A DNA stretch of 64,000 nt from the NCBI GenBank assembly GCA_030549495.1, contig JAUIRK010001030.1:186001-250000 (forward strand). The letters run 5' to 3'. Under the pieces are notes generated by a model. The model was not told where the DNA came from, did no database searches, and saw nothing but the letters and a program-made list of their open reading frames with translations. This DNA comes from Nectonema munidae (lineage: Eukaryota; Nematomorpha; Nectonematoida; Nectonematidae). The translations under genes were made by a program, and so were the position numbers. This document shows, one piece after another, positions 21,226-33,009 of this stretch; positions within the stretch are counted from its first letter, which is position 1, and each line of letters begins with the position of its first letter.

Positions 21226-21626
21226 AATATTGAACTTTGCATTAAGCAATAAAAATAGAATAAATAAATTAAAAGTAACTATCAAATTACTGCCTAGAGC
21301 AAGTCATAGGAGCAAGATTTATATTATTATCGGCTTCAGTTCTATGTTTGAAAATTACTTCGGCTCCGAAACCGTCTACATTTCAAATATTAATTCATTG
21401 AAAAATATGAACAGGTTAAAAGAATAAAATTTAAAGGACTATTTTTTCTGTAAAAAAATGTAAAAATTTGAATAAATGTGATAACTAAATTTAAATTTAG
21501 ATCAAAAAAGTTTTCTGGGAACATAGAAAATAGAATAAAGTAAGTACTAGAAGCAGATTAAACTTGTCACAGTTTAAAGTATTAAGTTTAAATAAATAGC
21601 CAAAAATTATTTTACTCCTCAAATTA

Positions 21627-21796
21627 GATATAAAATATTTAAAAATTTTAAAAATCTTTTTTTTCAAATTCGTAAAAAGTACATGTCTTTACCGCCCTTT
21701 AAGAATTTTATTCGATATAAAATATTTAAAAATTTTAAAAATCTTTTTTTCAAATTCATAAAAAGTACATCTCTTTACCGCCCTTTAAGAATTTTA
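21627..21796. repeat. tandem duplication, two units of about 87 bp
   Basis: The unit running GATATAAAATATTTAAAAAT to TTTACCGCCCTTTAAGAA occurs twice head to tail (first unit from 21627, second from 21714), differing at only a few bases. A recent local duplication; no coding content. Confidence 0.85.
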
Positions 21797-21799
21797 CTT

Positions 21800-22558
21800 G
21801 GACAAAATAGAGAAAGAAAAACTAATTTCTAATTTTATACTATTTATTTAATTTTTTCTATTAAATTAATTATGAATGAATTTATCTTAAGATATAATTT
21901 CGTGTTTTTAACAAAATAATCTTATTTCTGTTTCTCCTTAAATATTAATAAAAATATAACAAATGTAAAAAAGTTAAAAATTTATATTTTCATTTAATGC
22001 AAAAAAATCTATTTGTTTGAATATAATAAAATGATTGCTTACCTAACATGCATATTTTTGATACAAAAGGAGAATAAATATACATACAATGCAATTTTCA
22101 ATTAGAGGAATTAAGTAGACTATAAAATGTTCACTAGAGTATAACTACAAGCTTGACTATTAACAAACCTATCTTCTACCTTTTATATTTATAAATCGTA
22201 GTGTAGGGCACATTTTTAGGCACGAACCTATTATGTCGTTCTTATCTCATAAATGTTTGTATAGAACTCTTTAGGGGCCGAAGTCCTGAGAAATAACGCT
22301 CATATTTCAAAGTTATAGAAGCAGTTAATATACAGACCATTTTGGACAAGATATATGTTAGAAAATGCAACTTGTGTGTTTCCTTGATTGTAGGTGAAAT
22401 TTACTTAGAGTAGAATTGCTCCCATTTTATATATCCTGCTAAATATAGAGTTCGGTAATCAGTAACTAATAATTTTCATTCCTTATATGAAAATAAATAT
22501 TAAAAAAAGGTATACTTAAATATACTATTAAAGTATAATATGATAATATTTATTTTAG
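21800..22558. other. AT-rich spacer
   Basis: No gene, RNA or repeat structure recognised between the tandem duplication and the first LINE. Confidence 0.4.
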
Positions 22559-22568
22559 GCTCCAAGTT

Positions 22569-22844
22569 ATGAAATTAAAGCCTTTCTTCTCTCACATACA
22601 ATGTGCGAACTGTTTAATGTTTGGTCATACTTCTTCAAAGTGTCTCAAATCAACCATTTGCAAATACTGTTCTTCTCACAAATCAAACGCTTGTCCAGTT
22701 AAAAATATTCCTTCTGACCATAAATATTATACTTGCCAAAAATATAATGAAGAGACATCAAATCATTCTGCTATGAATTTCTCATGTCCTTATGTACAAA
22801 AAGACCTGCAGTATGTTAAAAGTATAGCAATAACTCATGATTAA
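22569..22844 (+). pseudogene. LINE A ORF1 C-terminus with CCHC zinc knuckles
   Basis: Contains CANCLMFGHTSSKC and CKYCSSHKSNAC, followed by a Cys/His-rich CQKYNEETSNHSAMNFSC, the usual row of knuckles in Jockey/I-type ORF1 nucleic-acid-binding proteins. The N-terminal part is missing or too decayed to see. Confidence 0.75.
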
Positions 22845-22958
22845 CAAAGGTAAAAGCTTTATTTTCGATAAAAATATTTCTTTTGACACAAATAACCTAA
22901 AAAACTCACATAATATATATCTAGACCAAAAATTAATAGAATTGTATGAAAATAATAT

Positions 22959-23735
22959 TTGAGCTTAAATGTTCAATCTTTACATAGCAAGTTTAATGAA
23001 CTTGAAATTTTTATAGATAAATTAACTGAGTTCCTAACCAAACCTCTTTCTATAATATGTTTACAAGAAACATGGTGTGTTGAAGAGACAATTCAATATA
23101 GATTAAAAAGTTTCACTACTTTCAATGCTCCTAGAAGAGCTTCACTACATGGTAGGCTCATGTTCTTTGTCCGTAATGATTTATGTGCTCGATTAGGTTG
23201 TAACGAGTTTTTTTCCAACTCATTTGAATATCAATCTTTAATAGTTGAAATATCTGATTTCAGAAAACTCATTGTGCACAATATATACAGATTACCATCT
23301 TTTTGTAAAGAAACAATTGATAATTTTTTGATCTTTTTTGAAAAACTAATTAACAATCTTGATAGAAATTCATTTAATCTTTTCTGTGGAGATTTTAATT
23401 TTGATTTATTTAAACTAACTAACTCATATATTAATCGATTTTTTTGTTTGATTATTACTAATTATTTGATTCCCGCAATTACTCTACCTACCCGACTAGA
23501 ATCAAACACTCTAATAGATAACTTTTTTCTTAGTAACAATTTTTCTAATTACGCGGCTTATAATTGTATGTCCCATTTCTCTGACCATATCCCAATTCTA
23601 TTATCATTAGATCTGAGAATTCGAATCATTAACAAGAAACCTTTCAATAAAAAATTATTTCAATCTTTAGCTGCAGAAACTGAGTGGTTTTTGAATACAG
23701 AAGAAAATAATAGTAATCCTGACATTTTATATTAA
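22959..23735 (+). pseudogene. LINE A apurinic-type endonuclease domain
   Basis: Starts SLNVQSLHSKFNELEIFI. Active-site blocks are LSIICLQETW (catalytic Glu), LFCGDFNFD (Asp/Asn) and HFSDHIPILLSL (Asp-His). About 258 residues, the normal domain size; it then runs into a stop before the reverse transcriptase. Confidence 0.85.
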
Positions 23736-24458
23736 ACCCAAAATATACGTTTTTTGATAAAAGAATCAACTAAAACATTGAAAATAAATAAGTATAAATA
23801 CAAATACAAACCTTGAATTAGCTTTGAAATATTAGACATGATTAAAAAACGTGATAGAGTTTATCAGAAATACAAAAAAAATAAAAACTTATCAACGAAA
23901 AGCCAATTTATATTTATAATTTTGAGAAACAAAATAAAATACAAAACTCAAAAGAAAAGTATTCTCTAACAATTTTGCTAAATGCAACCAACGCAAAAAG
24001 TTTGGTACGAAATAAATGAAGCTATTAAAAATAAGAATAAGACTAAAATATGTATAAAAGATGGGTTGAATATACTTGATGATTTTGCAGCAGCTAAAAA
24101 GTTCAATGAATGTTTCACAAAGACAATAAATAATTCCAGTTCAGAATATGATATTTCTTCTCAAAAAAATACACCTGGTTTTTTGAACTCAATTTTAGCA
24201 CGTATGGAGAAATACTAGCAATTATTGATGAATTCAAAGATAAGAATACCCAAGATATATATGGAATATCAATGAAACATATAAAATACTATTTAAGCGT
24301 CCCTTTATCGTATTCTATTAATCGTGCTTTATCAAATAACATGTTTCCTCACGCTTTAAAAGTTAATTAATGCATATATAACTTTAATCCAATACATCAA
24401 TGGTTATCAGTTTGGATTTAGAAATAACTACTCAACTGAAGCATATCATTCGTATATA

Positions 24459-25028
24459 GTGGGAAAAATGATAGAGATTTTGGAGATGGACGATGCAGTA
24501 CTTTTCATCTTTGACCTTTCAAAAGCCTTTGATCAATTAAGCCATTCCTCCCTAATCAAAAATCTTTCCAATTGTAATCTGAGTAAAAGTTCATTACATT
24601 TCTTCTCTTCATATCTAAAAAATAGATTTCAAAGAGTCAAATTAAATGATACACTCTCAAACATTCAACCTATTAAAACGGGTGTTCCTCAAGTATCCAT
24701 TCTTGCACCAATTCTCTTAAACATCGCCATTAATGATATATTTCATATCACAGGACTTTTCTCCTATGTCCTCTTTGCCGATGACATTTGCGCATATTTT
24801 TGTTTATCTAAAATAAAAAACGACACTTATATTGATTCCAATAAGTTAAATTCAGAACTAAATATATTTTTTGATTGGTGTGAAAATAACAACTTTTTGA
24901 TAAATAAAGTTAAAACAAAATGTATGATAATCTCTAATAAACCAAAAACTGATAAGAGTTTCTTAATTCAAAGGATGGGTTTAATAGTGCCTATCAAGGC
25001 GGAGACTAAGTTTAAGAGTTCTGGCTAA
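24459..25028 (+). pseudogene. LINE A reverse transcriptase, central part
   Basis: Carries LFIFDLSKAFDQLSHSSLI (motif A), TGVPQVSILAPILLNIAIND (motif B) and YVLFADDICAYF (catalytic FADD, motif C). The fingers region upstream is in other frames (24200-24460), and the frame ends at the junction with the antisense LINE piece. Confidence 0.85.
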
Positions 25029-25099
25029 GTAATGATGTCGCTTAGATTAGTGGGTAAGTGGCCAAGGGTTGAGGCGCATGTGTTGATAAGTTTGTGTCG

Positions 25100-25560
25100 G
25101 TGTGAGATGAAAAATGGTCAGAGGAAGGCAAGGTGATATGGTGTTTCGAAAAGTGTATTGCAGAGCCGACACGTCAGGTTGTCTGAGAGTTTAATGCAAA
25201 AAAAGTAGGTTTTGCAGGGGCAATGACCCGAGAGCCACCTAATAAGAGATCTCGATGGAGTGTATTTGTGCGAAGCCCAAGATTGGTGTATGGTATTGAT
25301 GTTTGATATGCGCGAAAGCAGGGTGTTTGTGGAGTTGGTGAGGGAGTTTTGCCATTGGTTTTGAGTGTGCATGGAAATGTTGCGTAGTAAGACGTTGGGG
25401 TGTACTGATGTCAAATGTGTTTTGCAGGGTCTTGATAAGGTTCTTTTGGTGAGATGGTCAACATACAGGTTTTCTTGTATGTTGGAGTGAGCGGGGCACC
25501 AGAAAATGGAGACAGTGAAAAGAGTGGAGAGGAGTCGTAGTGATATATAGTAGCTCATAT
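25100..25560 (-). pseudogene. LINE B fragment, RNase H end and C-terminal Cys region
   Basis: An opposite-strand 146-residue frame: SIFWCPAHSNIQENLYVDHL is the end of a LINE RNase H (W.PAH..I..N..VD). IRWLSGHCPCKTYFF and LTCRLCNTLFETPYHLAF are the C-terminal gag-like Cys/His region of I/R1-type LINEs. GC content is higher than its surroundings, so it differs from LINE A and LINE C. Confidence 0.75.
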
Positions 25561-25653
25561 ATTTTCTATATCTTTTTTATTTCAAATTTGTATTTTTTTC
25601 TTAAAAATAAAAATAAACATGCAAATTTACAGCAAACATATATTATATCTTAA

Positions 25654-25910
25654 ATGATAGAAAACTATGGTATTACTCTTACTCAATGTCTTGTAGAATC
25701 TTCCCAAAACTCCACTTTCACTATTAAGTTTAAAAAAACACTTATAGTCCCCGCTTTGCAAAGCTTAAGGAAAAAAGTAAGATTTACCCTTAGAAAATTT
25801 CAGAAATCCCGTTCTATAGAAGATCTAACTATATATAGAAGAACGAAAAATTTTCGAAATAAAATCTCATATTTCAAAAAGAAAAAGTGGGAAGACTTCA
25901 TAGACTTTAA
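25654..25910 (+). pseudogene. LINE C upstream segment
   Basis: Reads from MIENYGITLTQCLVESS to KKKKWEDFIDFN up to the TTAA. It is a basic region typical of the stretch between endonuclease and reverse transcriptase. Identification rests on in-frame continuity with the sequence after the inserted element. Confidence 0.65.
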
Positions 25911-26289
25911 CCCTATTAGTGCTGTGGGGGCGTAAAACGCCCCCCCCCCTTCGCTAAAAAATTAATTGTAGAAAATTGGCTGAATCATATCCTTTCAAAT
26001 TTTGTGACTTTTCCTAAAATCGCTAGCTGCATCTTTTGAAACCATTTTCATGGTAGTTGAATGACCCTTTCATGTCCAAAACTGTCAATCAAAATCAAAA
26101 ATTAAAATTTTTCAGCAAAATTTTGACATTATCTGTACTTAACCTTATAACTTAGGATCTATATTATATAATACCCTGAAAATTTATACTTATATACAGT
26201 TTGGAACGCATAACACTTTATATATTTAATTTTTTCAATAATCATGGCTACTTTTTAGAAAATGTCAATCAAAATTTTGATTGATCAAA

Positions 26290-27800
26290 AATGTACCTAA
26301 TAAAATATACCTTCAAATTTTACATAAAATATATGTTTTTATATTAAATCGGTCATGCTGTTTTCATTTCTGGACTCATTTTTTACATTTAGGATTTGAA
26401 AATACCTATAAGTGTTAATCAAATTTGCGGTTTACTTCTGAAAATTGTCTCCAAAAACATTCCTTCACATTTTACATAAAATATATGTGTTATACTAAAT
26501 CGGCCATGCTGGTTTCATTTCAGGACTCATTTTTTACGTTTAGGATCTGAAAATACCTATAAGTGTCAATTAAATTTGCGGTTTACTTCTAAAAATTATA
26601 TCTAAAAACATTCATTCAAATTTTACAATGAAATATATCTGTTATACTAAATCAGCCATGCTGGTTTCATTTCTGGACTCATTTTTTACGTTTAGGATGT
26701 GAAAATACCTATAAGTGTTAATTAAATTTGCGGTTTACTTCTAAAAATTGTCTCCAAATACATTCATTCAAATTTTACAATGAAATATATGTTTTTATAC
26801 CAAATCAACCATGCTGTTATCATTTCTAAACTCATTTTTTACATTTAGAGGTTTTAAAATATTTGTCAATGTCAATCAAATTTTCGGTTTACTTCTAAAA
26901 GCTATCTCCAAAAATATTCTCTCAATTTAACATTAAATAAATGTTTTTATACCAAATCAATCATGCTGTTTTCATTTCTGAACTCATTTTTTACATTTAG
27001 GATGTGAAAACACCTATAAGTATTTGAAATTTGCGGTTTACTTCTAAAAATTCTCTCTAAAAACATTCATTCAAATTTTACAATTAAATATATGTTTTTA
27101 TACCAAATCAACCATGCTAGTTTCATTTATGAACTCAATTTTATCAGTTTGAATTTGAAAATACCTATAAGTATCAATCAAATTTGCGTTTAGTTCTAAT
27201 ATTAGTTTTCAAAAATATTGATTCAAATTTTACGTGAAATATATGTTTTTATAGCAAATAGATCATGATGATTTCATTTCTGAACACAGTTTTCGCATTT
27301 AGAGGTTTTACTGCTAGTGTCAATCAAATTTGCGATTTATGTCGTAAAACTATATCCCAAAATATTCTCTCTAATTTTACATGAAATATTTATTTTTTTA
27401 TACCAATTCGACCATGATAATTTTTATTTCTAAAATCATTTTTTGCATTTAGAGGTTTTAAATGTCTGAAAGTGTCAATCAAATTTTCGATTTACGTCTA
27501 ATGTCTACAGAAATATTTTTGAAATTTAAATAAAATATCTGTTTTTATGCCAATGAAAGGTGCTGGTTTCATTTTTGGACTCAGTTTTGGCATTTATGGT
27601 TTTAAAGTATCTGAAAGCTTGAATCAGATTTGCGGTTTACTTCTAGATACTGTCTTCAAAAATATTTTCAAAAAAATAAAATATCTATTTTATACCAAAT
27701 CAACTATGCTTATTTTATTTCTGTACTGGATTTTGGATAATACGGTTAAAAAATATCTCGAAGTGGCAATTGAATTAGTAATGTATGCCTGAAAATCAGT
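26290..27800 (+). repeat. left-arm minisatellite, about ten units of about 150 bp
   Basis: Successive CATGCTG-type marks fall at 26354, 26505, 26657, 26810, 26962, 27113, 27264, 27413, about 27560 and about 27704, giving periods of about 144-153 bp. Each unit runs through TTTCATTTCTGAACTC, TTTTTTACATTTAGGATG, GTCAATCAAATTTGCGG, TTTACTTCTAAAAATTG and ATTCAAATTTTACA. Divergence rises toward the right. Confidence 0.85.
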
Positions 27801-28779
27801 TCTGTAAAAAAATTTCAAAAAATGGCTGCATATTAGATATATAGTGAAAATATACTTTTTTTTTGTGTATTTTGGCTTATAATACTTTCTACAATCATCT
27901 TGAGTAACAAAACGTATTATAAAATCTTTTGAAAATTTGTATGAGAGAAGGAACGAAGTTGAAAACTAATTGAAAATAGAACATGTGATCAAAACAAATA
28001 ATTAAAAAAAATATGTATCTTGACTAAATGGAACATCTACCATGTTCTAATGAACTAGGAAGTGGTTTAATTATATAATAGATGCTCCAAAAAGATTTTT
28101 TCATTTGTAAAAGAAGTTCCTATTTTACAAATGAAAAATATTTAAATCTATAGCTTATCATATAGGATTACCATTAAAATTTAGCTAAGAGTAGGAAATC
28201 TGAAAATTTAGAATAGGTCAGATTTATCAAAAATGGCACAGATGCCAATATGTGAGAATTTAGTCACTATCAAGATATTTTTAATTTAAATTGAATTTGT
28301 CCATCTTTTTCCTTTTGCGTCAAAGAAATAATTTTTTAGATGAAGAACGTGGACAACTTTTTGTAATTGAACAATGAACATCACGAATGATTCACCAGAA
28401 AAAAACCTTTGAAATGAGATTGTTTGACAAATATTCAGGCTTGATAATAAAATACACGATTCTGATAAAAAAAGTCTAAGATCATCAAGAAGATTCTTTA
28501 ATCAGAATACTTTGAGAGAAGAAAAAAGTAATTTTATCACTATAAAAAAATTTTCGAACACACATTGAAGAATATAAATCTAATGAAAAAAGAGCTACCA
28601 AGAAAGGATCATCATGGAATGAATAGCAAAATTACATACTGTAAATTATAATATGACGTAGAGACTACAAGTCGATAACGAATTTGTAGCCAAAAAGATG
28701 GAGGTCCTATCGAGTTACATATGTTACTGTAGAATGAAATATTTTGAGTGAATTATCGATTTTTTTGACAGGTTTTATT

Positions 28780-29350
28780 GATTTCATAAAAAATGACATC
28801 ACCATTAAATTCTACATACTTGAAATGTATAAAAAACTTTTTATAAGAATAAAAATTTTAATTTTGTCATGGGCTGTCATATTTAAATTATTTTGTCAGG
28901 CTTAACTAATTTTTTTATAAAAAAAAAAAGGAATATAAAATCACTTTTTTGACAGGTTTGAATACTGAATTCAGCATGCTTGAAAATGGATGCGTAAAAA
29001 ACATTATATAATTATTTAAATTAAAGGCTTCTTTTTGAGATGAGCTCTCACATTTAGATCAATTTTTATATTATTACTTTGATAAAAGGTTTCTTTTTTG
29101 AGATGAGCTGTCATATGTAAATCACTTTTTTGACAAGTTTGAATGATTTTTATAAAAAATGAATATCACCACTGAATTCAGCATGCTTGAAAATGGATGT
29201 GTAAAAAACATTATATAATTATTTAGATTAAAAGCTTCTTTATCAATTTTTTGACAGGTTTGATTGATTTTGATAAAAAATGTTACCACTGAATTCAGCA
29301 TAGTTGAAATATATATGTAACATTAAAAATATTTATAAAAACTTATTAAT
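28780..29350 (+). repeat. right-arm irregular repeats
   Basis: Four related units marked by (C)ACTGAATTCAGCATGCTTGA at about 28800, 28965, 29172 and 29290, with TTGACAGGTTTGATTGATTT and GAGATGAGCTGTCATAT between them. Spacing is irregular, about 120 to 210 bp. Confidence 0.7.
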
Positions 29351-29431
29351 ATCTGAGAAAAATAGGGGGGGGGGGGGCACTTTACGCCCCCCAGCACTTG
29401 AGCGGACAAATTTTGCCCAGCACTAATAGGG

Positions 29432-30230
29432 TTAATACCAATACAATGTGGAAAAAGATCAATTGTTTCATTAAAGATAGGACAACAGATTATCAGAGGT
29501 CGCTTTTTACTGTTTTTCTAAATGGAGAACCACTCAATCCTACACTTCACTCCTTGAAAATATTGGAACACTTTTTCCCCACAAAAAATAGTTGCGAGAT
29601 GCATACTGCTTTCTTTTCTGAATATCCAACGCCTCATGAAATAACGGAGAATGAAGTTCTATATTGCTTCAAGCATTTTTTTGAAATCCTCCCCAGGTTA
29701 CGATAAAATAAGTTTTAGAATTCTTAAACTCGCTCTTCAATATATTTCTTGTTACTTAGTAGAATTATTCAATGCTATAATTACTACAGGATATTTGCCC
29801 CATGTTTTCAAATTTGGCGAAATTGTCTTAATTCCCAAAACGAAAGATATAAACCGAAATATTGAAAACCTATGGCCTATATCTTTACTCCCATGTATGG
29901 GAAAATTGTGTGAAAAGATTATACGCTTTCGCAGGTCAGAACACATTGAAAAATTTCAATGTATTGATAGCAATCAATTTGCATACGTCTACCGCAAATC
30001 CGCTGAAATCGCAATAGATCGCTTAACCTCCTTTATATATTCGTGCTTTAAAAACAACCTTTACATGACCTGCTTATTTATTGACTTCCAAGGTGCCTTT
30101 AATTCAGCTTGCCATTCATGTATAATACGTAACATTTTCAAAATGAACTTTCAAGTATATATAATTAAATTTGTTGAATCTTACCTGAAAAATAGGATAG
30201 TATTTCTTCGAGACAATATTTCTTAGACGA
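29432..30230 (+). pseudogene. LINE C reverse transcriptase, N-terminal half
   Basis: Continues from the TTAA with NTNTMWKKINCFIKDRT; the frame then shifts at about 29690 into SPGYDKISFRILKLA, FGEIVLIPKTKDINR, PISLLPCMGKLCEKII, QFAYVYRKSAE and TCLFIDFQGAFNSA (motif A). These are standard fingers and palm blocks of I/R1-like LINEs. Confidence 0.8.
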
Positions 30231-30234
30231 AAGT

Positions 30235-30785
30235 ATTAAATGGCTCTACTCCCCAGGGCGGGTGCATATCCGACCTTTTATTTATAATTCTAATCGATCC
30301 TTTACTTGATGCTTTAAACAAATCTAACCATTTTTATCAAAGTTACACCGATGACTTACTAATAGGCGTAATAGGAAAAGACCCCACTAAGAATTTGCTG
30401 AAACTTGATTATCTTCTATTCAAATTCCATCATGTCTCTAAACTACTTAATCTTAAAATATACTTCAATAAATGTTCGCTGATAAACTTTAGTAAAAGCA
30501 ATCTAAAGTGTCCTTCCCTTTATTTTGAATCAGTAAATCTTTGTCCTGTGTCTTCAGTGAAGTACTTAGGTGTACTCTTTGATGTTAAACTCAGTTGGAA
30601 ATTAAACTATGACATGAAGCTTTCAAATGCTTCAAAATCTTTTCAAAAGTCAAATGGCTCTGCAGTTTTAAATGGCCTAAACATTTTACTTTCTTTAAAA
30701 CTGTCCTACTTCTTTCTTTTTTATACGGCGTTGCTTTATGGGGCACAATTTTCCAAAAAAGAAGTACACGCAATCTTTTAGTATC
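30235..30785 (+). pseudogene. LINE C reverse transcriptase, palm and thumb
   Basis: After another frame change the frame at 30395-30781 gives LLFKFHHVSKLLNLKIYFNK and SVKYLGVLFDVKLSWKLNYD (YLGV thumb motif). The catalytic Asp pair region is degraded at about 30345 (YTDD). Confidence 0.75.
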
Positions 30786-31140
30786 CTTTTTATACTATCT
30801 TAAGACAGGCTCTTAAATGTTGCATTTCCACTCCTAAGCTAGTAATTTCTCTCATACCATCTTTTCTTCCCCCCCTTACTTTACATTGAAAGGTCGACCA
30901 TTTTAAAAAATTATCTTTTATATCAAAAAATAAACTATATTATACTTATGGAACTTTGACAGATTCGGATAAATTTATTCCAATATTGACCATTTTGATC
31001 GTCTCTATCTTAAATATTTCGAATTTCAATTTGGTGTGAGCAACGATATAATTTCTTCTCCTAGAATTTATAACCCCCGCGATAACGAATCTTGACATAA
31101 GGATAAGCATAAATCAATCCAAACCGAAAGCTAAAAAATT

Positions 31141-31560
31141 GTGTCAGAAAATAATAAATTCATCGAGAGCTTTATTTTTTTCACTGATGGCTCTTATGAT
31201 CATCTCTCTACTGTAGGTGCGTCAGCTTTTGCTTTATATTATCCTTTTCAGAACGAAACATGTTACTCTCATTCCTTCAACATCGGACTCTTTTCTTCAT
31301 CTTTTCTTACCGAATGCGCAGCTCTACTCGCAGCTTTTAAACACCTAGAATTGACGAATTTTTACACTTTTCTCTGGTTTATTCATATCTGACTCATTGT
31401 CTCTAATTAACTTACTATGCACTAAATCTTCTGAGTCAGACTATGTGGGTTCAATTTTAAATTTATATTCTGAATTAAGTAGACACTTCTCTATTCGATT
31501 TATTTGGTGTCCTGGCCATATCAGGAAACGAATTTTCCTATAGAAAAGCTAAACAAGCGC
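31141..31560 (+). pseudogene. LINE C RNase H domain
   Basis: ESFIFFTDGSYDHLSTVGAS (first Asp), FLTECAALLAAFKHLEL (Glu), and in the next frame SDSLSLINLL (third Asp) then IRFIWCPGH. All the usual catalytic carboxylates can be seen, although split over two frames. Confidence 0.8.
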
Positions 31561-31586
31561 TTTTATTTTCAGTTAAAAATGGTGGC

Positions 31587-31967
31587 TTGCCGCTTTCTTC
31601 ATTGAAAAGATTTATAAAAAAAAGGAGCACTCATTTTTGGTCAATGATTTGGTTGAACAGTAAATACCCTCTCTATTATCCAATTTTAAGCATGACATCC
31701 CTGAAAAATGCATTCAAAAAATTGAAAATATATGCATTCCACACTAATATATTAAGATGGCTCACTGGCAACTCTAATTGTAAAACTTTTTTATATAAAA
31801 TCAAAAAATCCCCAAACAAACTTTGCCGTTTTGGATGCAACCTTAATGAAACTCCCAACCATTTACTGTTTTCTTGCCCCAAAATAGAGATCTTTCAGAG
31901 TTGTTTTACGCCAAAAAAAATACCGAAAATGGGTTTTCTATGTTGTCTATATATGAAATTTTACTAA
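31587..31967 (+). pseudogene. LINE C C-terminal Cys/His region
   Basis: ILRWLTGNSNCKTFLYKIKK, LCRFGCNLNETPNHLLFSC: the C..C..H..C tail that follows RNase H in I/R1-type LINEs. It resembles LINE B in domain type but not in sequence. Confidence 0.75.
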
Positions 31968-32240
31968 ATTCTCAGTTTACAAAAATTTTATCCTGCTTAA
32001 TCGAATCGGTTGAAAGAACTTTAAGACTGTTCCCCCTTAAACCACAATTCAAACTTCTCTTCCCTGTTTATACATTATTCAATAATATTTCATTAATTTT
32101 TTATTTTATTTTTATTTTGACGCCATTCACTTTACCCAGTTCGCTTCATCATTAACATCAAGCTTTTGCCAGCTATCGGACCTTTTATAGTCCATTAGTT
32201 TGTCAGCACCTCTCAATCAATCAATCAATAAAATTTTAAA

Positions 32241-33005
32241 ATAGTTTTTAATTTTGGAAAAAATAAAAAAAAATTGGAAAATTTGATACGAGTACATACA
32301 ATGAACTAAAAAAATATTTCTGGAGCTATTAAAAGTGTAAATCTTGTGAATTACAATAAATCTTTAGTCAAAATTTAAAGATTGCTTCCCAAATTTTAAA
32401 AATTTTTAAAATAAAAAATATTAAGAAATAAAATAAAGTTTTTGAACTCTAACTTGATTTAAAAAATGTTAGTTGTTAGTCTTTGGCTCGCATTATGCTT
32501 GAGGATTGATTTTAGTTTTTAGAAATCAATTTTTTTCCTTTACTTTTTTTAACTGTCCATCAAAGTTCCTAATATGAAATAATTTCTTAAAGTTATATTA
32601 ATATATTGAAAATATTTATAAAAATTTTTAAAATCGTATATTTGTTTGGTTGGTTGTATTCTTTTATTCAAAAAATACCACCAACAAACAGCATATAACC
32701 TATGTAAAAATATAGAGTTTTCACAGCCAATAATCTAATTTAGAAAGACTACATTTCTATCGCTTAACATTGCTACCCTTTCCCTCAGAAGAAAATTTTT
32801 CATGGGATATTTATATGAGAGCTCATTTCTTAGACATAATATAACATTCATTTTAAATAAAAATGAAAATTAGATCAAAACCTATTTATATAAAGATTTG
32901 ACAATATGTGACGTTTGTTCCATATCAGGGTAAAAAATATAAAAATAGCAAAAAGTTTTTTGCAGAATAAAATACAAATCAAAGCAAATGTACAAAAAAT
33001 TGTGA
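32241..33005. other. AT-rich spacer
   Basis: No gene, RNA or clear repeat structure recognised. Confidence 0.4.
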
Positions 33006-33009
33006 ACTA

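Larger units (their letters stand above)
22560..25028 (+). mobile_element. LINE A, Jockey/I-like, broken
   Basis: A non-LTR retrotransposon in the order ORF1 zinc knuckles (22569-22844), endonuclease (22959-23735), linker (23982-24218) and reverse transcriptase (24459-25028). It is broken by several frame changes and ends abruptly at about 25028, where an antisense LINE fragment begins. The RNase H and 3' tail are missing. Confidence 0.8.
25911..29431 (+). mobile_element. TTAA-flanked non-autonomous element with minisatellite arms, 3521 bp
   Basis: Flanked by TTAA on both sides (25907-25910 and 29432-29435). The ends are 14-bp perfect inverted repeats, CCCTATTAGTGCTG / CAGCACTAATAGGG. TTAA target plus a CCC start is the piggyBac pattern. 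Just inside the left end is the hairpin GGGGGCGTAAAACGCCCCC. Inside the right end a G run is followed by CACTTTACGCCCCCC, which can also fold. About 26290-27800 is an array of about ten 145-153-bp units. About 28780-29350 has irregular repeats with CTGAATTCAGCATGCTTG. No transposase or other coding frame was found. It needs a transposase in trans (inference). Confidence 0.85.
25640..32240 (+). mobile_element. LINE C, RNase H-bearing, split by a TTAA element
   Basis: Pieces at 25654-25910 (region between endonuclease and reverse transcriptase) and 29432-32240 (reverse transcriptase, RNase H, C-terminal Cys region). They are separated by the 3521-bp element at 25911-29431. Removing that element and one TTAA joins the two sides in frame (..FIDFN + TNTMWKKINC..). 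The tail ends in a (TCAA)n run at about 32214-32230, a LINE-like 3' end. 5'-truncated, with several frame breaks. Confidence 0.8.

Noticed and set aside
25930-29400. Repeated units considered as a CRISPR-like or centromeric array
   Set aside because: Units of about 150 bp are contiguous, with no unique spacers, and the array is bounded by transposon ends.
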